Counted from the stretch's first letter, positions 27,382-36,770 are shown. The stretch: 64,000 nucleotides of DNA from Ginsengibacter sp963792025 (GCA_963792025.1 CAWBUS010000019.1:124001-188000); one strand, 5' to 3'. The notes: generated from the letters alone by a model not told the origin. Program-made: numbers and translations.

Positions 27382-28749
27382 ATGGCAAAAAAACAAACCG
27401 AAATTGCTGCAGAGGCGGCAGATTCATTTTCAGCCAACGAAATTATGGAATCAAAATCACTCTTTACCCGGCGTGAAATGCTGGCCATGGCCGGGATGGC
27501 GGGTATAACGGTTCTGGCCGGTAACGCGGCCGCTGCTTTTCCGCGGACACAACAACAACGGCCTCGTATAGCAGTTCTCGTGAGCTACTGGGCTTTCCCC
27601 AGATCACATGCAGACTGGATCGTAAATAAGCTGATCGACGGTTACTGGTGGGATGGAGCCTATACGCCTTCACGGGTGGAGGTTGTGTCCGTTTACATCC
27701 ATCAACTTGAAGAAAGCCAGTTGGGTCAGAAGGTAGCCAAAGCAAAAAATATCCCGGTTTTTAAAACAGTTGAAGAAGCTGTCACGCTTGGAGGAAAAGA
27801 ACTTGCTGTGGATGGTGTGGTCATAGTAGCAGAACATGGGAATTACCGAACCGATCTCAAGGGACACTGGCTCCTGCCACGCTGGTGGATCTACCAACAG
27901 GTAATGAGTGTTTTCGAACAAAGCAAACGTTCAGTGCCGGTCTTTAATGACAAGCACCTTTCTTACAATTGGGATGAAGCCAAATGGATGTTTGACAAAT
28001 CCCGTGAACTGAACTTTCCCCTGACCGGGGGATCTTCCATACCGACCTACTACCGTAAGCCAGAGATAGAACTTGATATCGATACACCTATAAAAAATTC
28101 CATCGTGGTCGCAGATGCCGCAGACGAAGGAGCCATTTTCCATGCCATAGACGTGCTTCAGTGCTTTGCAGAGCGCCGTAAGGGCGGTGAAACAGGTGTC
28201 AGGTCGGTACAGTCCATCCGGGGACCCGAAACATGGGAGTGGGTTGAACGCAATACCTGGGCCGCAAAGCTGCTTGATGCAGTGGCGAAAAATTTTGAAA
28301 TAAAGCCAGGGCACTTCCAGGAGAACTCCAAGGCAAACACGTGTATTGTCGAATATAATGACGGAACAAAAGCGGCAGTCATTTCCGGCGACAGTGTGGG
28401 CTGGACATGGGCTGGCGAAATCGAAGGCCATAATGAGCCAACAATTATCTCCATGCTTGGCTGGCCAGGTCCTTACGACCAATACCATGCCTCCAATTCG
28501 CAACCACATTGGATCATAGAAATGATGGTGACTAAAAAGGAACCTTTTAATGCGGAGCGGCTGCTTCTCTCCACCGGCATCACGAACAACTACATGGACT
28601 CAAACTGGGAGAATGGCCGTTATTCTGCCGTTGGGCGTCGTGTCGAAACGCCGTTCCTGGATATGACGTACCGCTCTACTCGGGGAGCGCAATTCAGCAA
28701 AGGCGAAAGGCCACCAGCCCGCCCTTACATCCGGGGTTTTTCCGAATAG
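27382..28749 (+). CDS. Tat-exported protein of unknown function
   Basis: A 455-residue protein with an N-terminal extension and a twin-arginine signal (FTRREMLAMAGMAGITVLAG, about residues 28-47). The mature part begins RPRIAVLVSYWAFPRSHAD and resembles Gfo/Idh-like or nucleotide-binding Rossmann proteins found in Planctomycetes, Acidobacteria and Chitinophagaceae next to dipeptidase and DUF1080 genes. No catalytic motif is recognised. Codon use is clearly less AT-rich than the flanks, shared with the following dipeptidase, suggesting the pair arrived together. It is followed after 55 bases by the M19 gene. Confidence 0.75.
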   Translation: MAKKQTEIAAEAADSFSANEIMESKSLFTRREMLAMAGMAGITVLAGNAAAAFPRTQQQRPRIAVLVSYWAFPRSHADWIVNKLIDGYWWDGAYTPSRVEVVSVYIHQLEESQLGQKVAKAKNIPVFKTVEEAVTLGGKELAVDGVVIVAEHGNYRTDLKGHWLLPRWWIYQQVMSVFEQSKRSVPVFNDKHLSYNWDEAKWMFDKSRELNFPLTGGSSIPTYYRKPEIELDIDTPIKNSIVVADAADEGAIFHAIDVLQCFAERRKGGETGVRSVQSIRGPETWEWVERNTWAAKLLDAVAKNFEIKPGHFQENSKANTCIVEYNDGTKAAVISGDSVGWTWAGEIEGHNEPTIISMLGWPGPYDQYHASNSQPHWIIEMMVTKKEPFNAERLLLSTGITNNYMDSNWENGRYSAVGRRVETPFLDMTYRSTRGAQFSKGERPPARPYIRGFSE

Positions 28750-28804
28750 TCCTGTGCAGGGCAATCGCGGGGATATCAAATAAACAGGTGAATTAAAAAA
28801 AACT

Positions 28805-30052
28805 ATGAAACGAAGAGACCTTATAAAAAGCTTGACACTACTGCCGTTAGCCGGAAATTTTTTTTCAATAGAATCACTGGCAGCCGACCCTGCCCAAAAG
28901 CATAATCTTTCTTTAGCTCCACAGAGCGGGCCGATGCCTGGCCGGCATCGAAAAGCATTTGTAATGGACGGACACGTACACGTGATGACACGTGAGCTTT
29001 TACTGGGAACTGATATAGGCCAGCGTTACCCCGACGGGACCGTCGACCTCCCAAGAGCTAAGGAAGGCGGCCTGGACGCTATGTTCTTTACAGTCTATAC
29101 GCCTGAACAATATTACCCCGGAAGGTTCGAGGTAAAAAACACCTTCCGCGTAGTGAATCTTGCATTGGACCAGCTCAAAAAGAATAATTCAATGATCGAG
29201 TTGGCGCTCACAGCTTCTGATATAGAACACATTAATAAGAAAGGCAAAATGGCCGCTTTTCTTGATTTGGAAGGCGGTTATGATCTTGATGGTGATATAA
29301 ACCTGCTCCGGGCGCTATATCGCTTAGGACTCAGGTCCATGCAGCTTACGGCGCATAATACCACCAATGCTTTTATTGATTCCTGCAACGACGTCCGTCG
29401 CTGGGGCGGCATTAATGATCTCGGTAAAAAGATCATCGCCGAAATGAACAATCTCGGGATGGTCATTAATGTTGCCCATGCCTCTAATGAAGCCATATTG
29501 CAGGTTGCAGAAGCAAGTAAACATCCTGTTGTCTACAGTCATGGCGGCTTTTACGGTATAGTACCTCATCCCCGCTGTATTACAGACGAAGCGGCAAAAG
29601 CTGTCGCATCAAAAGGCGGGGTGATTGGTATCCAGTTCGGAAGCCTTTTTAACAATCCAAAATACTTCGCCTGGCAGAAGAAAACACCAAATGAAACTAC
29701 ACCGGCTTCAGTACAGGTATCTGGCATGAAGACCATTGAAGAAGTAGACAGGCAACTGGCAAAAGAAGTTCCGCTAAATTTCAGGGGAACCATACCCGAT
29801 GAGTATTGGATGCATGTAGATCAACTGGCTAAAGTGGTAGACTATGGCGTAAATTTAGTTGGCGAAGACTATATGGCCCTGGGTTCAGATTTCGATGGCG
29901 GCCCTGAACTGCCGCAGGAAATTAAAGATATCAGCGATTATCCGCAGATGACCATGGCGCTGCAAAGGCTGGGCTATAGCGACCAGCGAATCAAAAAAAT
30001 AATGGGCTTAAACTGGCTCCGCGTTATCCGGCAGGTAACTGAAGAGAAATGA
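28805..30052 (+). CDS. Membrane dipeptidase, peptidase family M19
   Basis: A 415-residue M19 (renal dipeptidase-like) metallopeptidase with a signal sequence (MKRRDLIKSLTLLPLAGNFFS, possibly Tat). The metal site can be followed: DGHVHV (His and the variant of the usual HND), DLEGGYDL (bridging Glu), NVAHAS and YSHGGFYG (His ligands). The HVH in place of HxD is a variation seen in bacterial outgroups. It hydrolyses dipeptides with bulky or D-residues. Co-transcribed with the preceding Tat protein and formerly with a DUF1080 gene, of which only the end remains. Confidence 0.88.
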   Translation: MKRRDLIKSLTLLPLAGNFFSIESLAADPAQKHNLSLAPQSGPMPGRHRKAFVMDGHVHVMTRELLLGTDIGQRYPDGTVDLPRAKEGGLDAMFFTVYTPEQYYPGRFEVKNTFRVVNLALDQLKKNNSMIELALTASDIEHINKKGKMAAFLDLEGGYDLDGDINLLRALYRLGLRSMQLTAHNTTNAFIDSCNDVRRWGGINDLGKKIIAEMNNLGMVINVAHASNEAILQVAEASKHPVVYSHGGFYGIVPHPRCITDEAAKAVASKGGVIGIQFGSLFNNPKYFAWQKKTPNETTPASVQVSGMKTIEEVDRQLAKEVPLNFRGTIPDEYWMHVDQLAKVVDYGVNLVGEDYMALGSDFDGGPELPQEIKDISDYPQMTMALQRLGYSDQRIKKIMGLNWLRVIRQVTEEK

Positions 30053-30230
30053 GGAATTGAAGCAGGCAGTGAACTGCTCCCGGGAACTATTGGTGGGTAG
30101 AAGATTGAATGTGCCGCCGCCTGATAAAAAAAGACCGATTGGCTCAAGCGGCACTTTTGCATTGCAGGGACATGACCCGGACAGCACCGTGTATTTTAAA
30201 AATATTATGGTGAAGGTGTTGCCTGATTAA
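30053..30230 (+). pseudogene. Remnant of a DUF1080 (3-keto-disaccharide hydrolase) gene
   Basis: Directly after the dipeptidase stop, two frames read EAGSELLPGTIGG and, after a slip near 30098, RLNVPPPDKKRPIGSSG then TFALQGHDPDSTVYFKNI and a TAA at 30228-30230. This is the conserved C-terminus of DUF1080 proteins (IALQGHDPGSTVYYRNI in intact members). Only about 58 of the usual 200 or more residues remain and there is no start, so it is a deletion remnant abutting the dipeptidase. It marks the right edge of the less AT-rich block. Confidence 0.72.
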
Positions 30231-30826
30231 ATAGTATTTCTTGCTACCACTCAAATTTTTCGTATAGGCCCCGCCGTTGGTATTGTGACTAACAACATCA
30301 TTAATAAAAACCTTAGAACAGTTGCCTTAATTTATGGGGCAATGTCTGAGCCGAATCCCTTGCCTTAAGTTAACCATATGCGTTAGTTGCGCCGTTTTGA
30401 GTTTCATTCGGGGACTTACGACCACCAAATCTAAAACAACCCATTCAATTTTTACAAATCAACTCTTCTTAGTCATATTCGTATACTCGTAACTGTTATG
30501 CCTTAATAAATATCCTGAGTTACAAACATCAGGACAGCGCTCGCTGATTATTTAAAAATTAAAAGGGTAGCGGGCGCAATATTAAAATACCTAATTCAGA
30601 TATTCTTACAAATTAACAGAATTACAATTTAGTTAGACTTCTTTACCCTGACTTTTAGTTTATTTTTGCCTGAACTAAATCTGACGCAGCCACCGATTTC
30701 TGATTTGGGCTACTTTTAGCATCTCTAAGGAAACCAGAAGCTAGCCCAGCAACTACGGGAGACGTTTGTTTTTGTTAATGCTCATAAAAACTTAATTTTG
30801 ATTAATACCAAAGTTACTTATAATTG
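30231..30826. other. Intergenic region with diverged copy of the dispersed repeat
   Basis: No gene is evident in these 596 bases. At about 30375-30470 and 30525-30575 there are diverged blocks of the intergenic repeat family that is common at 39.9-55 kb (gcgttagttgcgc, ggacttacgaccaccaaatc, aggacagcgctcgctgatta). A tag CGTATAGGC near 30260 matches, in reverse, short sequences at about 34597 and 35509. It is the left boundary of a region full of broken genes. Confidence 0.5.
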
Positions 30827-30964
30827 ATGTCAAAAAAATCTACCAAATTAATTAAAAAACTTCCAATCAAAGAACAGCCAACAAAACTAAACATGGCCTT
30901 TGAACAGTTTATTAATAAGGCTATAAATACTCCTGTTAAGAACAGTAAGATTAATAAGAAATAG
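30827..30964 (+). CDS. Small basic protein of unknown function
   Basis: A 45-residue frame starting MSKKSTKLIKKLPIKEQPTK and ending KNSKINKK. It is strongly basic, with a central TKLNMAFEQFINKAINTP stretch. Short lysine-rich proteins of this form precede larger hypothetical genes in many Bacteroidota genomes. It ends six bases before the next gene, so the two are likely translated together. Function unknown; the coding call rests on its position and composition. Confidence 0.55.
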   Translation: MSKKSTKLIKKLPIKEQPTKLNMAFEQFINKAINTPVKNSKINKK

Positions 30965-30970
30965 TTATTT

Positions 30971-31563
30971 ATGAATGACTTATTTCACGAACTCCTAAAA
31001 TATCTTAATTCATTCCCAATTGATTATAAGCCAATACCTATAAATGATTTCTTAATCAAATTCGGATATAAAGATGATAGCCTTGAAGATGCTAAAATTA
31101 TTAAAGGAATAATAATTTCCTTTGGGAGAACAAAAATTTATAAGAATGTGATACGGTCTTATTCAATGAACTGTTTGCGAATGTGCCACTGACTTACAAT
31201 AAGGAAACGGGAAAACACGATTTACCAAAAGAACATACTTTAAAAGTACAGCCCTTAATCGTGCATCTTACTTCTATAGGTAAATTGTATATTGAGAATA
31301 GACTAATAAATATTACGCAATTAAAAATTAATAAAACTCAAAAAGGACTTACTATAGCTTTATTTATAAGTTCTGGTATATATACTTTGTTCGCAGCCCT
31401 AACTTACTTTAAAATCCCTGAAAAAACCTACATACCTCAACAAGACACACTACTACAAGTGCAAAGGAAATTGCAACAGATAGAAGGAATATTGAAATAT
31501 CAAATAAATCAAGATTCCCTCTTTCATCAACAGGTAAACGATTCTTTAAAAATTTCACCATAA
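30971..31563 (+). pseudogene. Single-TM protein of unknown function, frameshifted
   Basis: Two overlapping frames form one protein. Frame one (30971-31192) reads MNDLFHELLKYLNSFPIDYK to YKNVIR; frame two (31183-31563) continues NELFANVPLTYNKETGKHDL, with an N-terminal winged-helix-like part, one membrane helix (GLTIALFISSGIYTLFAALTYF) and a C-terminal coiled coil (LLQVQRKLQQIEGILKYQ). A one-base change near 31160 would give about 196 residues. No known family recognised. Together with the 45-residue protein upstream it may be a small membrane-associated two-gene unit. Confidence 0.6.
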
Positions 31564-31740
31564 AGTATTAATTTTACTTCATGGTTTTTCGTAGTTATTT
31601 AGAGTAGTGGTAACTGCTCTTTTTTATTTTATGTAATGCTAAATAAATTAGACTTTTTATCCTAACTTTTTTACTAATTTTGTAAAGTGCCCTATTACCG
31701 GCAGCAGCATAATTTATAATCAAAAAACACAAGAAGAAAT

Positions 31741-32013
31741 GTCAAATTCATTATTCGGTGAAGGGTTGGGTTTATCAGGTAAGGGATTACTTGGCGGGTT
31801 CACTAATCCGTATCAATATTAAAAAACCACACTTCTTAATCTTCTCCGATTCAAAAGAGCCTGTTAGCAAGTTTCGTTGGCACATTTATATGTCAAGCGA
31901 TATTGTTGCAGCTTCATGGCGACAAGGATATGCAACAAGAACTTTGTCTTGAAAATGCCCGATCTGTTATGAGACATTTTATTGAATTAGACAAAGAAGG
32001 AAAGCTAATTTAA
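31741..32013 (+). pseudogene. DUF1508/YegP-like gene remnant
   Basis: Starts MSNSLFGEGLGLSGKG, then after a frame change reads FSDSKEPVSKFRWHIYMSSD and IVAASWRQGYATR, and after a second shift NLCLENARSVMRHFIELDKE, ending TAA at 32011-32013. The pattern of short antiparallel strands with a GYxTR turn and a final helix resembles DUF1508 (YegP) modules. At least two single-base shifts make it non-functional as written. Confidence 0.5.
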
Positions 32014-32153
32014 AACGGTATTAGCTGAAAAATCCTCTATTACTATTCCTAGCATAAGTTTTGCTTGTGCTACTGTTAATCCTACAAATACGGCTAAAAC
32101 TTCTAACGCTTTTCTTTTATGACATTCTGTTTTTCTTCTTCAACTTCAGTCAC
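32005..32153 (-). pseudogene. Possible small decayed gene
   Basis: On the minus strand a GTG at 32153 reads TEVEEEKQNVIKEKR, and another frame continues KALEVLAVFVGLTVAQAKLM and LGIVIEDFSANTV to TAG at 32005. The hydrophobic-helical pattern looks coding, but one shift separates the halves and I recognise no family. It overlaps the 3' end of the opposite-strand remnant by nine bases. Confidence 0.3.
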
Positions 32154-32267
32154 AAGGAAAGTTTAACCCATTCATAAATTACAACCAGTAACTTAATTAA
32201 GAACCTGACCTTTGTTTATTATATTAGTGATCTTGTTTTAGGTGGGTAATAATATCAAGAGTGAAAA

Positions 32268-32714
32268 ATGAGAATAAATAGAATATCTTTAGTTTTTTCA
32301 TTGGTACTTATATTTTCCTGTAATTCACCAGAAAGTAAAAATGAGTCGGAAACACTTCAAATTCTGATTCCTCGGGTCGTATGCCCCAACCAGAAATTGC
32401 TGGTTCATATCTTTCAAATTGTGCAGATCTTCCAGCATCTTTTTCTTCCTATTCGCAAGCTATAAATTTTGTAAAAGAAAGATCTATTCATGAAGAATCA
32501 GCTAATACATCTAATAGCTCGTGGATAACGTCAGCCAAATTTTATAGTTGCGATGGGATTGTAGGATTTCTCATTTATACAACTAAACAGAGGATATGAG
32601 TATATTCATAAAGATGTTCCAATTAATGTTTGGGAAGAATTTAAAAAGGCTTCTTCTAAAGGTTCTTATTATGATCATAATATTAAACATAGGTATCAAT
32701 TAAGGTTGAATTAG
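32268..32714 (+). pseudogene. KTSC-domain lipoprotein, broken by frameshifts
   Basis: Begins with a lipoprotein signal (RISLVFSLVLIFSCNSPES), shifts near 32370 to MPQPEIAGSYLSNCADLP, and near 32590 to YIHKDVPINVWEEFKKASS, ending KHRYQLRLN at TAG 32712-32714. The second half is a KTSC domain (SWITSAKFYSCDGIVGFLIY, ASSKGSYYD), named for its Lys, Thr, Ser and Cys residues, often linked to DNA/RNA-processing or stress proteins. Two one-base shifts are needed to restore about 148 residues. It lies 16 bases before the TPR pseudogene. Confidence 0.7.
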
Positions 32715-32730
32715 CTATCAATCATCGTAT

Positions 32731-34260
32731 ATGAAACATTTATTTTTATTATTATTATCTTTCTATACAATCCTCAGTTGCTACAGTCAAACAAGTGATG
32801 AAGTATTTAATTGATGGTAATATAAGGACAGTCTAAAAAATTATAGCGAAGCTATTGGAGATTACAATAGGGCCATAGAACTTAATCATAACTCTGCTGA
32901 TGCATTTTCCAAAAGAGGATTTTTAAAAGGTAAGATTGGGGATTATGAAGGATCAATTGAAGATTTGAATAAAGCTATAAGCATCGACCCCAAGAAATAT
33001 TATTTCTATTTCTGGAGAGGGCTTCCAAAAGCCAAGTTAAAAGATTACAAGGGAGCTATTGAAGATTGTACGAAGGCAATAGAAATTAATTCTAACTATG
33101 AAGATGCTTATACATACAGAGGACTTCTAAGGGGTAAGTTGCAGAATTTGTTAGGAGAAATTGAAGATCTCAATAAAGCAATAGAGATTAATTCTATGAA
33201 TGCTGTTGCTTTTTACGGCAGGGCACTTGCAAAAAAAGAATTAAAAAACTATGAGGGCGCGATAGAAGACTGTAACGAAGCAATAAAGATAAATCCAAAG
33301 TATGAAAGGCTTATCTCAAAAGAGGTGATGCAAAATCCTCTTTGAAAGATTATCGTGGGGCTTTATCAGACTACAGTAAAACTATTGAGCTTAATCCTAA
33401 TAATATAGATGCTTATAATAATAGAGGTACTGCAGAAGCACATTTAAAAGTCTACCGGGAATCAATGGAAGTTCAATAGAGTTATTGAGATCGATTCGAC
33501 TGATGAAGAAGCTTATTCAAATAGGGGACTTGATAAATATAATCTACAAGACTACCAAGGTGCCGACATAGCGGATTACAGTAAGGCAATAGAGATTGAT
33601 TCAGGTGATGCCGAGACTTATACCAATAGGGGAATAGCAAAAGCAGATCTACTGGATAACAGGGGTGCTATAGCAGATTACAATAGAGCAATAGTGGTCG
33701 ATTCAAAATGATGGGAAGGCTTATTATAATAGAGGGATTGCAAAAGTAGATCTACGTAATTATACGGGTGCTATAGCCGATTACAATAGAGCAATAGAGA
33801 TCGATACTAAGGAGTCAGACGTTTATTACAATAGAGGAATTGCAAAGGTAGATCTTCAGGATAACCTGGGTGCTATAGCAGATTTCAATAAAGCAATAGA
33901 AATTGATCCAAAAAAGTCAGACGTTTATATCAATAAGAGGAGTTGCAAAAGCAAACTTACAAGATTTCCGAGGTGCTATTACGGATTACAATAAAGCAAT
34001 AAAGATCGATCCTAAGAATACGAGACGTATTTTTATTACAATAGAGGAAATTCAAAAGGAAATCTAGCGGGAATCTCGGCTTCTATAGCAGATTACAGTA
34101 AAGCAATAGAGATTGATCCTAAATATGCGAAGGCGTATGCCAATAGGGGGATTACAGAATTAAGCTAAAAGAAAAAGACAGCGGTTGTTTGGATTTAAGT
34201 AAAGCTGGGGAGTTAGGAGATAGTGAGGCTTACGAAATGATAAGAAAATTCTGTAATTAA
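32731..34260 (+). pseudogene. Long TPR-repeat protein, broken by many frameshifts
   Basis: From an ATG with signal peptide (KHLFLLLLSFYTILSCYSQ) to TAA at 34258-34260, the three frames together encode about a dozen 34-residue tetratricopeptide repeats (for example AYTYRGLLRGKLQ, GAIADYNRAIEID) and the usual end SGCLDLSKAGELGDSEAYEM. At least seven shifts occur, near 32815, 33310, 33470, 33712, 33935, 34030 and 34155; the longest intact piece is 32965-33345. The repeats are strongly alike (Y-N-R-G-I-A-K), so slippage or recombination between units may have driven decay. Confidence 0.8.
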
Positions 34261-34641
34261 TTTTACCTTACTACGAGCAAGTATTAGTTCTGGCGCAGGT
34301 CTCCTGACCCTTGCGCAAGCGTTACTTAGCATCTTCTCTTAAAGCATATTTCATCCAAAAAATAAATCTTATTCCAATCTTCAATCTAATCTAATTAATT
34401 CCGGTTCATTTTAGTTACTGGGTTTAGTAATCAATTGAATTACCGTGTCTCCCCTTTCTTTAAATTGCGAATTTATCTTTCAATAACCATTAGTAACGAG
34501 CAGTTCCCTTATTAGTCCAAGTATATAAAAGAGATTTGCATTGCGAAAGTTTTGTAGTCTGGCTTGTGTAAGCTATACTTGTGCCAGTAATAACACCACC
34601 GCCTACACGAAAAATAAAATATATAAACTAAAATATTCATC
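34261..34641. other. Intergenic region
   Basis: A 381-base gap after the TPR pseudogene with no convincing gene. A pair GGCGCA / TTGCGC around 34293-34317 could form a weak hairpin. At about 34594-34612 the tag ACCGCCTACACGAAAAA recurs at 35505-35523 and, inverted, near 30260, so this is a second short dispersed motif. Confidence 0.4.
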
Positions 34642-35460
34642 ATGCCCGATTGCAAAAAAAGAATGGTTGTTTTAATGTTGCATTTTTTGATCTTTACCGC
34701 TTCTGCGTTTTCCCAGGTTTTAACCTGCAGCGATATAAAAAATGGCGTTTTTATTTCCTTTTCAAAAAGAGATGGCTCAAGATCCGTTTACACCCGGACC
34801 GGTGAGGTTCAAAAAGAATTGAATACTTCAACAAAAGAAACTATTCTTTGGGATGTGGAGTGGATAGATGATTGTTCCTATTCTTTGAAATATAATTCCG
34901 GGTTGGAAGACAATCCGAATAAGGAACTGGAAAAGATAAAAAAGCATAAAATTATTATCAGGATCCTTAGTGTATCGCAAAACTATTACATATTTGAAAG
35001 CTTCCTGGACAAAGAATCGAACACGCCTGTTATGCAGGATACACTTTGGATAAAGCAACGTAAAGACACGAAGAATAAAGTGACTAATAATCCGGCAATA
35101 GATAGCATACTCGCCGTAAGAAAAGCTGCATTTGATGCTTCATTGGCCAGGACCGCAACATTGTATATCTACAGGTCGGGAAAATTTGCAGAAAGCGGTG
35201 ATGACTGCATTATATATTATAATGATACTGCTATTTGTACCATGACCAATAAATCAGCATATGTTATTCGCTTATTTAAGGAGGGGCCGGCAACATTAAC
35301 GGGCAAACTCAGGAAACAGGAAATGTCAGTGAATATTAATGTTAAGTATGGAGAAAAATATTACCTGAGATGCGAGCTCAAGTGGGCAATTCCAGCCAAG
35401 CCAATCCTTACCTTATCAAACCTTGAAGAGGCAAGACCTTATTTTGATAATATGAAGTAG
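34642..35460 (+). CDS. Secreted protein with DUF2846-like C-terminal domain
   Basis: A 272-residue intact protein with signal peptide (VVLMLHFLIFTASAFSQ). Residues 25-140 form a small beta-rich domain (FISFSKRDGSRSVYTRTGE, ILSVSQNYYIFESF); residues 170-268 resemble DUF2846 (ATLYIYRSGKFAESGDD, IIYYNDTAICTMTNKSAYVI, KYYLRCELKW). DUF2846 proteins are often periplasmic or lipoprotein components without known activity. It stands alone between pseudogenes and has no frame damage. Confidence 0.75.
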   Translation: MPDCKKRMVVLMLHFLIFTASAFSQVLTCSDIKNGVFISFSKRDGSRSVYTRTGEVQKELNTSTKETILWDVEWIDDCSYSLKYNSGLEDNPNKELEKIKKHKIIIRILSVSQNYYIFESFLDKESNTPVMQDTLWIKQRKDTKNKVTNNPAIDSILAVRKAAFDASLARTATLYIYRSGKFAESGDDCIIYYNDTAICTMTNKSAYVIRLFKEGPATLTGKLRKQEMSVNINVKYGEKYYLRCELKWAIPAKPILTLSNLEEARPYFDNMK

Positions 35461-35539
35461 TCTTAACCTGGATTCGGCGAAGTTTGTAACTTAAATATAA
35501 ATAACGCTATCGCCTATACGAAAAAAGTATCTAAATTAT

Positions 35540-35834
35540 TTATTGTGCTATCCTGCTTTTTATATCGCTGAATTTTATTTGCTTCCGGGTACCTACTGCC
35601 ACCACCTGGAACCAAAAGCGTTTTTCATTGGTGAGATTATAAAACGTGTGGCTGGTTGCTGTTGAAAATTCACTTAACCAAACTGCATTGCCTGTGGCGG
35701 GGTCTGTTTCGCTGTATTGAAAAGTAAGGCTCCTGAATAAAGGGTTGCCGTCAACACTTACTACGAGAAAGCAAGGTACCGGCCCGTCTGTAACCTGTAA
35801 ATTAGAAGGAGCCGGCATTTCAGGCGCAGGCTGA
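35540..35834 (-). pseudogene. FN3-domain protein, C-terminal fragment
   Basis: The open frame 35540-35818 reads PAPSNLQVTDGPVPCFLVVS, WLSEFSTATSHTFYNLTNEK and FWFQVVAVGTRKQ, a fibronectin-III-like C-terminal module common in Bacteroidota phage- or surface-associated proteins; upstream codons to about 35834 (GDQPAPE) continue the same frame with no start. Upstream sequence then changes abruptly into an opposite-strand gene. It is a 3' fragment left by a rearrangement. Confidence 0.65.
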
Positions 35835-35835
35835 T

Positions 35836-36207
35836 CCCGATGCCAGTGTAATAAACAGCGTCACTTACCAATTGCAGGTTGCGTCGGATCATGGCTGCAA
35901 CGCAACGGGAAATATTACTGTGTTACACGGCCTCCCTTTGCAAATGCCAAATGCATTTACACCCAATGGTGACGGGCATAATGATATCTTCCGCATACCA
36001 TCAGGGGTTCAATTCAAATTGCAGTATTTTGAAATTTTCAACAGCTGGGGCAACAGGGTTTTTACTACGAATGATATAACCAAAGGTTGGGATGGAACAT
36101 ACAAGGGGCTTCCTGCTGATGCTGGAGTTTTTGTTTATTTGATTACGGGGAAGAATCCGGCCGGGCAACCTGTTTTCCTGAAAGGCGCAGTTGTATTGAT
36201 TAGATAA
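35836..36207 (+). pseudogene. Type IX secretion type B sorting domain, 3' gene fragment
   Basis: Frame open from the junction at about 35836 (DASVINSVTYQLQVASDHGC) through an FTPNGDGHNDIF motif, NSWGNRVFTT, WDGTYKGLPADAGVF and LKGAVVLIR to the stop. This is the gliding-motility CHU_C/type B sorting domain, which normally sits at the end of very large adhesins. Everything upstream is missing and the sequence abuts the inverted FN3 fragment. The internal ATG at 35872 is not a real start. It may be a translocation scar. Confidence 0.78.
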
Positions 36208-36770
36208 GAAGAAGGCCACAGCAGTGTGGTTTAATAAGGGTTTAGTTCATGCAAGCGCTGTTGTTCCTTTTACAATATTCCACCGCTGTGCAGCCACACA
36301 CGGTTGCGTGATCTCAGGAATGTGTCTTGTGCTAAAATAGGTTGTTGCACGGTTAGCTATATCTCTTTACTTTCTTACTGCCCCGTGTTTGAAAGGCTGT
36401 CCACTATAACATGTTTATTACATGTCATTGCGGCAGAAAGCATTTGCTTTTCTGCGTCTGCTGTTATTAATGCTGCACAGGTTACCCATATTTCCTTACT
36501 TGTTTACGGCATTACCTTAAACGCTGTTTATATTTCCTTATGCAACGCCTGCGTTTTTTTGCCTGTAATGTTTATTGCTTTATTTGTTGACACTGTTGTT
36601 CCGTTAACAATGCGCATTTATTTACTTACAACTGCCATTGCTTCACATTGAGTGAGCATTTCTTTGTTATCAGTCATCATTGCTTCATTGTAAATCATCG
36701 TTGCTTTACTATAAGTTTACATTTCCTTATTAATTATCATCATGGCTTTACTGCTTATCATTCATGCAGT
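36208..36770. other. Intergenic low-complexity, degenerate repeat region
   Basis: 563 bases without a credible gene. From about 36430 to 36770 the minus strand is made of loosely repeated purine-rich words (AAGCAATGATGA, GTAAAGCAACGATGA, TAAGGAAATATAAAC), with spacing near 20-25 bases. Stops occur in all frames on one strand, while the other strand gives long but compositionally biased frames. This resembles a decayed minisatellite. Confidence 0.45.

Noticed and set aside
27931..28509. 192-codon minus-strand frame opposite the Tat protein
   Set aside because: Antisense shadow: the plus-strand protein has a Tat signal and coherent composition, while this frame has no motif.
32731..34260. CRISPR array from the regular spacing of similar units
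   Set aside because: The units are about 102 bases, coding (TPR motif), and without constant direct repeats separated by unique spacers.
35872..36207. Short complete gene for a type B sorting domain starting at ATG 35872
   Set aside because: The frame is open and domain-like upstream to the junction at 35836; this domain is only ever the end of a large exported protein.
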